From Halorubrum laminariae (GTDB lineage Archaea > Halobacteriota > Halobacteria > Halobacteriales > Haloferacaceae): 64,000 nucleotides of DNA. The stretch is taken from contig NZ_JANHDL010000002.1 of assembly GCF_024494655.1 (NCBI RefSeq), positions 496,001-560,000 on the forward strand. The letters are read 5' to 3'. Both the position numbers and the translations under genes were made by a program. Below, in pieces: positions 25,201 to 35,917 of the stretch; positions within the stretch are counted from its first letter, which is position 1; each line of letters starts with the position of its first letter. The notes below the pieces were generated by a model that was not told the origin of the DNA, ran no database searches, and saw nothing but the letters and a program-made list of their open reading frames with translations.

Positions 25201-25302
25201 CGCGAGGGAGGCCGGCGGGGGCCGCGATGCGGTGCGTTCCGCGGCCCCCGCCGGCCGAGGCTGGGGAGGCGTGAGGTGCTGGGCGGAGCGGTCGGATGAG
25301 TC
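25201..25302. repeat. Hairpin-bearing dispersed repeat, copy A
   Basis: A CGCGAGGGA box is followed by a perfect 16-bp GC-rich inverted repeat (25211-25226 with 25240-25255, 13-nt loop) and the box GAGGCTGGGGAGGCGTGAGG (25257 on), ending GAGTC. The same order (box, hairpin, box) recurs at 48913-48996, where the hairpin has a different sequence. It lies in the 263-bp gap after metX and could also end that transcript. Confidence 0.6.
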
Positions 25303-25374
25303 TCTTGCGGCGTCCGCGCCGACTGTCCGCTTACAAAAGACAAACTGCCGTGTCGACGCGGCCGCAAGCGCGCG

Positions 25375-25896
25375 TCACTCGTCGCGCTCGCCGATGACCC
25401 ACTTATGCGAGTAGCTCTCGCCGCAGGTGCAGTGGGCGTACGCGTGGACCACGTCGCCGTCGGCGTAGATCCCACCGACCTCCTCGTTTTGCGCCTCCGC
25501 GAACGCGAAGACGAACTGCGTCGCGTGGGCGTCGTTGGAGTCACCATTGGCGTCAGATTCGTCGGCATCGTCGCCGCCATCGGTATCGTCGCCGCCATCG
25601 GCATCGTCGCCGCCGTCGGCATCGTCGTCTCCGAACGGGCAGACGCCGCCGTCAAGCGACCGCGCGATCTCTCCGTCTGCGCCCATCGCCGTCTTCGCGA
25701 ACTCCATCGCGCCCATGCCTGTGCCGGCCTCGAACGCCGAGCGGCCGGTCTCGCCGTCGAGGATCAGGCGGACGCCGCCATCGGTCTCGGTGCCGACCGA
25801 TCGGAGTCGAGAGTCGTCGTCGAGGTACGCGTCGCTCACGAAGAAGACCACGTCGTCGAGCCGCTCGCCAGCGAGGAACTCGTCGAGGTTGCTCAT
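25375..25896 (-). CDS. Conserved haloarchaeal protein, DUF5807-like
   Basis: A 173-residue acidic protein. The N-terminal ~90 residues (MSNLDEFLAGERLDDVVFFV ... DGGVCPF) and the C-terminal ~50 (ATQFVFAFAEAQNEEVGGIYADGDVV, then CTCGESYSHKW with a Cys-x-Cys) flank an Asp-rich linker of GGDDADGGDDTDG repeats. This looks like the haloarchaeal DUF5807 family. The linker's repeats are near-perfect at DNA level and probably vary in length by slippage. ATG 25896 was chosen; the longer frame runs into an upstream tandem repeat. Function unknown. Confidence 0.78.
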   Translation of the reverse strand: MSNLDEFLAGERLDDVVFFVSDAYLDDDSRLRSVGTETDGGVRLILDGETGRSAFEAGTGMGAMEFAKTAMGADGEIARSLDGGVCPFGDDDADGGDDADGGDDTDGGDDADESDANGDSNDAHATQFVFAFAEAQNEEVGGIYADGDVVHAYAHCTCGESYSHKWVIGERDE

Positions 25897-25980
25897 GCCG
25901 GCCCGACGCGCGTGAGCGGTAAAAGGCGTGCGAGTCGCGCCGACGACCTGCCCCCGAAGCGATCCCGTCACACCACCTGA

Positions 25981-26070
25981 CCGACGCCAACACAACCGAC
26001 GCCAACACAACCGACGCCAACACAACCGACGCCAACACAACCGACGCCAACACAACCGCTGCCAACACGA
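25981..26070. repeat. 15-bp tandem repeat, six units
   Basis: Five identical copies of CCGACGCCAACACAA (25981-26055) and one degenerate copy (26056-26070) lie in the gap between two divergent transcripts. A 15-bp period would keep a reading frame open (Cys-Trp-Arg-Arg-Leu repeats on the minus strand), but this is not expected to be coding. Confidence 0.9.
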
Positions 26071-26118
26071 CCAAAATCGGGGTAAGTGTTAATACGTACC
26101 ACTGAGATCCGTTGCGTG

Positions 26119-26223
26119 ATGAGCGCGCAAACCCCATCCGGAGACCGACTCGTCGAGTGGGCACAGTTGGTCGACGAGACGGTTCCGGACGAGGTCCACG
26201 AGGACCGCTCCGCCGAGCGATAA
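26119..26223 (+). CDS. Putative 34-aa protein
   Basis: An ATG frame encodes MSAQTPSGDRLVEWAQLVDE followed by TVPDEVHEDRSAER. It is acidic and amphipathic (LVEWAQLVDE), like real haloarchaeal small proteins. A TATA-like TGTTAATACG lies about 28 nt upstream, the spacing of a leaderless mRNA. It ends 52 bp before hef and could be a short first gene of that transcript. No family recognised. Confidence 0.45.
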   Translation: MSAQTPSGDRLVEWAQLVDETVPDEVHEDRSAER

Positions 26224-26275
26224 CTTTCACCCCGCTTCGCGAAGGCTTTAGGCCGGAGGGGGCGTAGGCCCGCCG

Positions 26276-28786
26276 ATGGCGACCGAGGCCGCCGGTATCG
26301 ACCGACCGCTGCTCGTCGACGACTACCTCCAGCACCGCCGCTACCAGTTCCAACTGGCCGACGCAGCCGCAGCCGACCACACGCTCGTCTGTCTGCCGAC
26401 AGGCCTCGGCAAGACCACGGTCAGCCTGCTCGTCACCGCACAACGGCTCCACGAGGCGGGCGGGAAGGCGCTGTTTTTGGCCCCCACCAAGCCGCTTGTC
26501 CAGCAGCACGCGGAGTTCTACCGCGAGGCGCTCTCGATGCCGGACGACGAGATCGTCGTGTTCACGGGCGACGTGAAACCCGACGACCGCGCCGCGGTCT
26601 GGGCGGACGCTCGAATCGTGATTGCGACCCCGCAGGTCGTCGAGAACGATCTGGTCGGCAACCGGATCTCGCTTCGCGACGTGACGCACTGCACCTTCGA
26701 CGAGTGTCACCGCGCGACCGGCGACTACGCGTACGTGTATATCGCGGAACGGTACCACGCCGACGCAGCCGACCCGCTCGTCACCGGGATGTCGGCGTCG
26801 CCCGGCGGCGACACCGAAGAGATCCAGACCGTCTGTGAGAACCTCGGCTTAGTGAACGTCGAGGTGATGACCGAGGAGGACGCCGACGTCGACGAATACA
26901 CCCACGACACCGACGTCCGATGGGAGCAGATCACCCTTCCCGACGAGGTGATCGCGATCCGGGACGCGCTGAACGAGGTGATTGCAGACCGACTGGAGAA
27001 GCTCAAACGGCTTGGCGTGACGAACAAGACGAGTCCCGACCTCTCGCAACGCGACCTCAACGAGATGCGCGGGAAGCTGAAGAAGATGATGGACAACGAC
27101 CAGTCGGAGGGGTACAAGGGGATGAGCACCCACGCGGAGGTGATGAAGCTCCGCCGTGCCGTCGAGCTCGTCGAGACGCAGTCGGTGGAGTCGGTCCGGC
27201 GCTACTTCGAGCGCCAACGCGAGGCTGCCCGTTCGTCGGGCGCATCGAAGGCGAGCCAGCGGATGGTCGCGGACCCCAAAGTCAGAGAAGCGATGCGGAA
27301 GGCGGAGTCGTTCGACGGGCTCCACCCGAAGTTCTCGAAGGCCCGGATTCTGCTCGCGGAGACGCTCGGGATCAACGAGGGCGAGCGGGCCATCCTGTTC
27401 ACGGAGTCCAGAGACACCGCCGAGGCGCTCGTCGAGTTCCTCTCCGCAAGCTTCGCTGTCCGCAAGTTCGTTGGGCAGGGTGACAAGGAGGGGTCCGACG
27501 GAATGAGTCAGATCCAGCAGCAGGAGACGCTTGACGCGTTCAAAGACGGCGAGTTCGAGGTACTCGTCTCCACGAGCGTCGCGGAGGAAGGGCTCGACGT
27601 CCCCGAAGTCGATCTCGTGTGCTTCTACGAGCCGGTTCCCACCGCCATCCGCTCGATCCAACGGAAGGGGCGGACCGGTCGGCAAGCCGAAGGGCAGGTC
27701 GTCGTTCTGATGGCCGAAGACACCCGCGACGAGGCGTTTTTCTGGATATCGCGTCGGCGCGAGAAGAAGATGGCCAGCCAGCTCGCCGAGTTGAAGACCG
27801 CCACCGGCGATATCGAGGACTCCGTCGGCGGCGACGGGCAGGCGGGGCTTAACTCGTTCGCTGACCAGTCCACAGACGACGGCAATGCGGACGGCGACGA
27901 CGGCGACGCTGGTGCGTCCCACAGCGGCGAGGACAGCGACGGGGGCAGCGTCGACGGTAACGGCGGCGACGGTAACGGCGGCGACGCCGGGCTCACCGAC
28001 TTCGCCGCGAAGGCACGGGGTGGAGACGAGAACAAGACGACGACAGAAACCAACGCGGGCGACGGCGGCAGGGATGCGACCGATAGCGACGAAGGCAGCG
28101 ACTCGGACGGCGTCGTCGCGACCGCCGGCGTCGAAGACGGCGTCGAGATCGTCGTCGACCAGCGCGAGCTCGACTCCTCGATCGCGAAGGACCTCTCGAC
28201 GCGAGACGGCCTCCTCACGCGGCTCGAGACGCTTGCAGTTGGCGATTACGTGCTCTCAGACCGCGTGGCCGTCGAGCGCAAATCCGCAGCCGACTTCGTG
28301 GACTCGATGCTCGACGCCGACCGCTCGTTGTTCAAGCAGGTCGGAGAGCTGTCTCGCGCGTACGCCAGACCCGTCTTGATCGTCGAGGGAACGAACCTCT
28401 ACGGCCAGCGCGACATCGACCCCAACGCGATCCGCGGCGCGCTCGCGTCACTCGCGGTCGACTTCGACGTAAGCGTCCTGCGGACCGAAGGCGAGACGGA
28501 CACCACGGAACTGCTCGCGACGATCGCCAAACGGGAGCAAGAGACCCGCGACCGCGAGGTGAGCGTCCACGGCGAGAAGACGACGAAGACCCGCGCAGAA
28601 CAACAAGAGTACGTCGTCTCCTCCATCGCCGACATCGGCCCGGTCACCGCTCGGTCGCTGTTAGAGCACTTCGGCACCGTCGAGGCGGTGATGACGTCGC
28701 GGGAGGACGACCTCCTCGACGTGGACGGCGTGGGGTCGGTGACCGCCGAGCGCATCCGCGAGGTCGTCGGCAGCGAGTACGAGTAG
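26276..28786 (+). CDS. hef: Hef/FANCM-type helicase-nuclease
   Basis: An 836-residue archaeal replication-fork repair enzyme. The SF2 helicase has Walker A PTGLGKTT (residues 41-48), motif II DECH (142-145), SASPGG and motif VI RSIQRKGRTGR. An acidic Asp/Gly/Ser-rich linker of about 80 residues follows (~535-620). The XPF/ERCC4 nuclease domain has ERKSAADF (667-674) and ends in a helix-hairpin-helix pair (IADIGPVTARSLLEHFG, LLDVDGVGSVTAERI). All catalytic motifs are present. Haloarchaeal Hef processes stalled forks and interstrand crosslinks. The linker is longer and more acidic than in non-halophiles. Confidence 0.95.
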   Translation: MATEAAGIDRPLLVDDYLQHRRYQFQLADAAAADHTLVCLPTGLGKTTVSLLVTAQRLHEAGGKALFLAPTKPLVQQHAEFYREALSMPDDEIVVFTGDVKPDDRAAVWADARIVIATPQVVENDLVGNRISLRDVTHCTFDECHRATGDYAYVYIAERYHADAADPLVTGMSASPGGDTEEIQTVCENLGLVNVEVMTEEDADVDEYTHDTDVRWEQITLPDEVIAIRDALNEVIADRLEKLKRLGVTNKTSPDLSQRDLNEMRGKLKKMMDNDQSEGYKGMSTHAEVMKLRRAVELVETQSVESVRRYFERQREAARSSGASKASQRMVADPKVREAMRKAESFDGLHPKFSKARILLAETLGINEGERAILFTESRDTAEALVEFLSASFAVRKFVGQGDKEGSDGMSQIQQQETLDAFKDGEFEVLVSTSVAEEGLDVPEVDLVCFYEPVPTAIRSIQRKGRTGRQAEGQVVVLMAEDTRDEAFFWISRRREKKMASQLAELKTATGDIEDSVGGDGQAGLNSFADQSTDDGNADGDDGDAGASHSGEDSDGGSVDGNGGDGNGGDAGLTDFAAKARGGDENKTTTETNAGDGGRDATDSDEGSDSDGVVATAGVEDGVEIVVDQRELDSSIAKDLSTRDGLLTRLETLAVGDYVLSDRVAVERKSAADFVDSMLDADRSLFKQVGELSRAYARPVLIVEGTNLYGQRDIDPNAIRGALASLAVDFDVSVLRTEGETDTTELLATIAKREQETRDREVSVHGEKTTKTRAEQQEYVVSSIADIGPVTARSLLEHFGTVEAVMTSREDDLLDVDGVGSVTAERIREVVGSEYE

Positions 28787-28793
28787 CGTCCCC

Positions 28794-29621
28794 CTACAGT
28801 TCGTAGACCTCGCCGTCGACCGCCAGTGGCTCCTCGAACGCCTCGTCGGCGGGGTAGTAGTGCGCGAGGTGGACGAGCCGCGTCTGTGTCGCGTCGAGGG
28901 CGTCAGCGAGCGAGAGCGCGCCCTCTCGCGTCATGTGCTTCGTCCCAAACGTCCGCGGAAGGCCGTCCGGGCCCTCGTGACGGCCGCCGATCGGGTGATG
29001 GTGACAGAGCGACGCCGGGACGATGGCGTCAGCCAAGAGGAGGTCGGCCCCGGCGAGTGCCTCCCGAGAGCGCTCGGGGATGCCGTAGCTGGTGTCGCCG
29101 GTGAGCGAGAGCTTCGCGCCCGTCTTCGGATCTTCGATGACGACGCCGAAACACAAAAGCGGCGGGTGGTCGACGGGGACAAACCGGACCTCCAGACCGC
29201 ACGTCTCGAACGGGTCGAACGGGTCGCGGGCGTGGACGCCGATCCGGTCTTCGAGGTAGTCATACTTGCGTCGGATCGTCTCGGCGACGCTCTCGTCGGT
29301 CGCGGGATCGGTCTCGTTCGGCGCGTGGACCGGGAGCCCGTCGACGAGCCGGTAGACGTTGCCGAGTCCGTCGAGGTGGTCGAAGTGGATGTGCGTCACG
29401 ATCCCGGCGTCCGGGAGCGGGACATCGGCCGCGAGGAACTGCTGCCTGAAGTCCGGGCTGAAGTCGACGAGCAGGGCCTCGCCGGTGCGCTCGTTTTCGA
29501 CGTGGACGGAGAACCGCGAGCGCGACACCCCTCGTTCGCGCGCCGCCTCGCAGGTGTCGCAGTCGCAGCCGACCGTCGGTGTCCCCGTCGTGTTACCGGT
29601 GCCGAGGAGCGTGACGCGCAT
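28794..29621 (-). CDS. MBL-fold metallo-hydrolase, PhnP-like
   Basis: A 275-residue metallo-beta-lactamase-fold hydrolase. The N-terminus has MRVTLLGTGNTTGTPTVGC and a Cys-x-Cys-x-x-Cys cluster (CDCDTC) like PhnP and lipoyl-transferase-associated relatives. The metal motif is HIHFDHLDG, with later ligands in SLTGDTSY and LVHLAHYY. It is likely a phosphodiesterase acting on cyclic ribose phosphates or nucleotides; substrate unproven. It is convergent with hef (8-bp gap). ATG 29621 begins the first strand. Confidence 0.85.
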   Translation of the reverse strand: MRVTLLGTGNTTGTPTVGCDCDTCEAARERGVSRSRFSVHVENERTGEALLVDFSPDFRQQFLAADVPLPDAGIVTHIHFDHLDGLGNVYRLVDGLPVHAPNETDPATDESVAETIRRKYDYLEDRIGVHARDPFDPFETCGLEVRFVPVDHPPLLCFGVVIEDPKTGAKLSLTGDTSYGIPERSREALAGADLLLADAIVPASLCHHHPIGGRHEGPDGLPRTFGTKHMTREGALSLADALDATQTRLVHLAHYYPADEAFEEPLAVDGEVYEL

Positions 29622-29715
29622 GGGCAGCCGTCCTCGGGCCACGGCCTTAGCGTCCGCGGTCGGAAGCGATCGCCCAGCTACTGATCGCCCGGCTGTATTA
29701 CGGCCGCCGGCTGTG

Positions 29716-30219
29716 TTACGGCCGACGCACCCGGATCTGTCCGTCCGCGTCGACGGTGACGAAGAGGCGCGACCGGACCTCGCGGCCGCGGACCGCGTCG
29801 CCAGCGCGGTCGCCGATCGCTTTCATCAACTCCGGCGCGGTCTGGTTCACCTTCACGCCCGCCTCGTCACAAGCGTCGTACACACGCTTCGGGGCGTCGT
29901 AGAGGTCCGTCCCCTGCTCGATCTCGACCCGAACTGGCGCAGAGAGCGCTTCCGCGAACGCGACCGTCTCACGGGCCCGTTCCACGTTGTCGCGGGCGCT
30001 CGCCTCGACGCTTGAGACGTTCGCCCGCGACGTTCCGAGTCGATCAGCGATGTCCGACTGGCGGAGCCCGCGTTCCCGCAGCGCGAGCACCTCGGCCTGC
30101 CGGTCCGTGAGGACGCTCTCGGCGGCGTCGAACCCGGCCCGTTCGAGCAGATCCGCGGCATCGACGCTGTCGCGGTCGGGGTCCGGATCGCTGTCGGCCG
30201 GGGCGTCGTCTGCGACCAT
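29716..30219 (-). CDS. Tfx-family DNA-binding protein
   Basis: A 167-residue protein. Residues ~35-85 form a helix-turn-helix of the Tfx/LuxR-like type (LTDRQAEVLALRERGLRQSD, then IADRLGTSRANVSSVEASAR), followed by a conserved C-terminal region (GTDLYDAPKRVYDACDEAGVKV). Tfx binds downstream of the fmd operon promoter in Methanothermobacter; haloarchaeal targets are unknown. ATG 30219 was chosen; the longer frame has a very basic, non-halophilic composition and is promoter DNA. Confidence 0.88.
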   Translation of the reverse strand: MVADDAPADSDPDPDRDSVDAADLLERAGFDAAESVLTDRQAEVLALRERGLRQSDIADRLGTSRANVSSVEASARDNVERARETVAFAEALSAPVRVEIEQGTDLYDAPKRVYDACDEAGVKVNQTAPELMKAIGDRAGDAVRGREVRSRLFVTVDADGQIRVRRP

Positions 30220-30377
30220 ACCGATTCGGACGAGACGCGCGTTCAAAAAACGGCGGTTTCGAGAAGCGCGTCCCGGTGGCGCGCGACAGAAAAACCGGGT
30301 GCGCGGCGGCACAAAAAACAAGCGCGTGAGCGGCGGCGTTCGGACTGTCCGTGGGGCAGGGCCGCCCCGAGAGCCGA

Positions 30378-30860
30378 TCACTTGCCCCAGAAGTTCTCGC
30401 GGCTGCCGAGCCGTTCGCGGTCCGGCCGGTCGCGGCGACGGTCGCCGTCGGTGTCTTCCGTGTCTGCGTCCGCGTCCGCCTCCGGGGCGTCTGCGTCAGC
30501 GTCTTGGTCGTCTTCGTCGTCTTCGTCGGGGAGGCGCTCAACGATATCCTTCGCGGTTGCGTGACTCGACTTCACGCGGTGGATCCGCACCTCGGCGCGC
30601 GCCGGCGGGAGGAGCCCGTCGACGAGCACGATGAAGCCGTCGTCGGTGCGACCGACGCCCGCCCCGCTCTCGTGGATGTCGTCGACCTCCACGACGACCT
30701 CCTCGCCGGGCTGGACGGGCTGCTGTTTCAGCTCGTAGATCGGCATGTCGTAGTGGCTACACCACTCCGCGCCGCCCTTGTTGCCGTAGTGTTGACACCC
30801 CATCCCCGTGATCTGTTCGTCGAATCTGGGGCAATCGTCGGCGAGTGGACAGTCCGCCAT
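30378..30860 (-). CDS. TRAM domain protein with N-terminal Cys cluster
   Basis: A 160-residue protein. Residues 1-40 have four cysteines (C4, C10, C22, C34) and a His in MGCQHYGNKGGAEWCSHY, probably a zinc or Fe-S site. Residues ~48-108 are a TRAM beta-barrel (VQPGEEVVVEVDDIHESGAGVGR ... LLPPARAEVRIHRV), an RNA-binding fold. The last 50 residues are an acidic disordered tail. TRAM proteins are RNA chaperones or RNA-modifying partners in archaea. Function of this version is unknown. Confidence 0.85.
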   Translation of the reverse strand: MADCPLADDCPRFDEQITGMGCQHYGNKGGAEWCSHYDMPIYELKQQPVQPGEEVVVEVDDIHESGAGVGRTDDGFIVLVDGLLPPARAEVRIHRVKSSHATAKDIVERLPDEDDEDDQDADADAPEADADADTEDTDGDRRRDRPDRERLGSRENFWGK

Positions 30861-30987
30861 ACCGTACAGGAGTCCGGCCGCCGTTGTAAACGTTTTCGAC
30901 TCTCAGACCGAAATTCGACGGAATCGGGCGATACACGCGGTCGAGCGGCCGCTGATCGAGCGTGTGCGTGTCCCGGACACACGGTGG

Positions 30988-31335
30988 TCACAGGAACTCG
31001 CGAACCTCCGAGTACCACATGTCATGGTGGTCGACGGCACCGATCGCATCAGCCACGTCGACCGCGATCGCGTGCCAGCACCGCTCATCGGGAGCTGCCG
31101 GATCGAGGTTGTACGTCGCGTCCGCGCAGGTACACTCACCGTCTTCGATCACATACTCGTCCTCGTGGCCGACGACGACGGTGAAGTCCCGGTAGCGCTT
31201 CACTCGCCCCTCGCCGACCGCCTCGATGGCGCGCTTTCCGCGGTCGCCGTGGTCGTCGACGATCGCGGCAGCGATCGGGCCGGTCAGCTCGCCGGCCTCG
31301 GCAATCGCCCCGCGCCAATCGTCGACCGGCTCCAT
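30988..31335 (-). CDS. SWIM zinc finger protein
   Basis: A 115-residue protein with the SWIM pattern Cys-x-Cys...Cys-x-His (CTC at ~residues 69-71, CWH at ~86-88), preceded by strands (FTVVVGHEDEYVIEDGE). SWIM fingers bind DNA or proteins. It lies 127 bp upstream, in the same direction, of the TRAM gene. It has no fused catalytic domain. Function unknown. Confidence 0.82.
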   Translation of the reverse strand: MEPVDDWRGAIAEAGELTGPIAAAIVDDHGDRGKRAIEAVGEGRVKRYRDFTVVVGHEDEYVIEDGECTCADATYNLDPAAPDERCWHAIAVDVADAIGAVDHHDMWYSEVREFL

Positions 31336-31428
31336 GCCGTCCCGTTCTCGCGCGGTCCGTTAAACACCGTCGGTCACCTCGATCCCCCGATCGCAAGCGA
31401 TTCACCGCCCCCGATCGAAACGAAGCCG

Positions 31429-33973
<2,545 letters not shown>

Positions 33974-34041
33974 TCGACCGCTCGGTAACGAGCGATTCGA
34001 CCCACAACCCTTTATCGGGTGACGCGGGAACGGACGTGTAT

Positions 34042-35061
34042 ATGACCGCCATCGAACTGCGGGGCGTGACGAAGGAATTTGCCGACGTCACGGCCGTACG
34101 GGACCTCGATTTAACCATCGAGGAGGGGGAGGTGTACGGCTTCCTCGGCCCGAACGGGGCCGGAAAGTCGACGACCATCGACATGGTGCTCGACCTCGTC
34201 CGACCGACGGAAGGGACCGTGTCCGTGCTCGGACGCGACGCCACCGACGAGGGCGTCGAGATCCGCCGCCGGACCGGCGTTCTTCCGGACGGGTTCTCCG
34301 TGTACGACCGGCTTACCGGGCGGAAGCACGTTGAGTTCGCGATCCGGTCGAAATCGGTCGATGATGAGCCGGACTCGCTCTTGGAGCGCGTCGGACTCCT
34401 CGCCGACGCCGACCGCAAGGCGGGTGGCTACTCCAAGGGGATGCGCCAGCGGCTCGCGCTGGCGATGGCGCTCGTCGGCGACCCTGACCTGCTGATCCTC
34501 GACGAGCCCTCCTCCGGGCTCGACCCGGCGGGCGCAAAGGAGATGCGCGAGATCGTCCGCACGGAGTCCGACCGGGGCGCGACGGTCTTCTTCTCGTCGC
34601 ATGTGCTCGAACAGGTCGACGCCGTCTGTGACCGAGTCGGCATCCTCCGCGACGGCGAGCTCGTCGCCGAGGACTCCGTCGAAGGCCTCCGCGACGCCGT
34701 CGGCAGCGAAGAGACACTTGAGATCGCCGTCGACGCGGGCGAAACGGCCGACGCGCTCGACGACGCCGTCGAGGCGGTGCTGGCTCTCGACGGGGTCAGC
34801 CGCGTCGACCGCGCCGGCGACACCCTCGTCGTGGACTGTGCCGACGGCGCGAAGACGCGGGTCATCGCGGCAGTCGAGGACGCCGGCGTCGCAGTCAACG
34901 ACTTCCACACTCGCGAGGCGTCGCTCGAAGACCTCTTCTTGGCGTACACCGAGGGTGACGCGCCGTCGCCAGCGGCCGACGCCGAGATGCGCGGCGCGGC
35001 AGGCGATGCGGCGACGGACGCCCCCGACGCGACCACAGACGCCGACGAGGTGGACGGATGA
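34042..35061 (+). CDS. ABC transporter ATP-binding protein (exporter type)
   Basis: A 339-residue ATPase: Walker A GPNGAGKST (residues ~37-45), Q-loop region in VLPDGFSVYDRLTG, signature YSKGMRQR (a variant of LSGGQ), Walker B LLILDEPSSGLDP and the H-loop in FFSSHVLEQ. The ~100 extra C-terminal residues are an acidic domain of the type found in ABC-2 exporters. It overlaps the permease gene by 4 nt. The substrate is unknown; NosFY-like and drug exporters are the closest types. ATG 34042 follows a GTGTATATG stretch; the longer frame reads into ligA. Confidence 0.92.
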   Translation: MTAIELRGVTKEFADVTAVRDLDLTIEEGEVYGFLGPNGAGKSTTIDMVLDLVRPTEGTVSVLGRDATDEGVEIRRRTGVLPDGFSVYDRLTGRKHVEFAIRSKSVDDEPDSLLERVGLLADADRKAGGYSKGMRQRLALAMALVGDPDLLILDEPSSGLDPAGAKEMREIVRTESDRGATVFFSSHVLEQVDAVCDRVGILRDGELVAEDSVEGLRDAVGSEETLEIAVDAGETADALDDAVEAVLALDGVSRVDRAGDTLVVDCADGAKTRVIAAVEDAGVAVNDFHTREASLEDLFLAYTEGDAPSPAADAEMRGAAGDAATDAPDATTDADEVDG

Positions 35062-35888
35062 GCCTCGTCGCCGTCGCGGAGAAGGACTTCCACGACGCGG
35101 TCCGCTCGCGGGGGATGGCGATCCTCGTGGCGCTGTTCTCGCTGCTCGTCGCGATATTCGCGTTCGTGATCCGCCCGAGCGGGCAAGGCGAGCAGTTCGC
35201 GACCGAGCTGCTCTTGCGCTTCTTCGTCGGGCCCTTCCTGGTGACGACGCTCGTCCCGCTCGTCGGCGTCGTGGTCGGGTACAACGCGGTCAGCGGCGAG
35301 CGCGAGTCCGGCTCGCTCAAACTGCTCCTGTCGCTGCCGCACTCGCGGGCCGACGTGGTCTTCGGCAAGGTCGTCGGTCGCGGCGCGGCGCTGTCGCTCG
35401 CGGTCGGTGCCGGGTTCCTCCTGCCCGCGATCGTCTTGGCGGGACTTTCGTGGACGGACCAGATTGCGGCGTTCAACGCCGGCTCCTACCTCGGATACAC
35501 GGTGTTCGCCGCCGTTCTCGGCGTCGTCTTCGTCGCCATCGCGGTCGGCTGTTCGGCCGCCGCGTCGACGCAGCGACGGGCGCTGATCGGCGGCGTGTCG
35601 ATCTACGTCCTCTTCGTGCTGCTGTGGGGCGCGATCACCGGACAGGTGCTCGGAGCCGCGAGTCCCATCGTCGACCCGCTTCCGTTTTCGACGGCACAGA
35701 TCCGGACGTTCCTCCAAGTCGCAAACCCCACCGCCGGCGTCGAGGTACTGACGAACGCGTTCCTCGGTGGACAGCTGTTCACCGGCGACACGGTCAACCA
35801 ACAGATCTCCGCGGCGTCGATGCTCGTGTTCTGGGCGCTCGCGCCGCCGCTCGTCGGTCTCTGGAAGTTCGACACGGACGACCTCTAG
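35058..35888 (+). CDS. ABC-2 type transporter permease (NosY-like)
   Basis: A 276-residue membrane protein with six predicted helices and the ABC-2 pattern: N-terminal EKDFHDAVRSRG before helix 1, GVVVGYNAVSGERESGSLKLLL between helices 2 and 3, and the hydrophobic pairs after it. NosY-type permeases share the ERE-G-LKLLLSLP segment. With the ATPase just upstream (ATGA overlap) it forms a two-gene exporter. No accessory periplasmic protein is adjacent, so a Nos-linked role is not supported. Confidence 0.9.
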   Translation: MSLVAVAEKDFHDAVRSRGMAILVALFSLLVAIFAFVIRPSGQGEQFATELLLRFFVGPFLVTTLVPLVGVVVGYNAVSGERESGSLKLLLSLPHSRADVVFGKVVGRGAALSLAVGAGFLLPAIVLAGLSWTDQIAAFNAGSYLGYTVFAAVLGVVFVAIAVGCSAAASTQRRALIGGVSIYVLFVLLWGAITGQVLGAASPIVDPLPFSTAQIRTFLQVANPTAGVEVLTNAFLGGQLFTGDTVNQQISAASMLVFWALAPPLVGLWKFDTDDL

Positions 35889-35917
35889 ACCTAGACGCCG
35901 TCTCCGAGGGAGCGTTC

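Noticed and set aside
25211..25255. Perfect 16-bp hairpin as a simple intrinsic terminator of metX
   Set aside because: It lacks a T-run and is embedded in a repeat also found at 48.9 kb between other genes; kept as a repeat, though a role in termination is not excluded.
25981..26070. Possible CRISPR array
   Set aside because: The 15-bp units are contiguous with no spacers and there are no cas genes.
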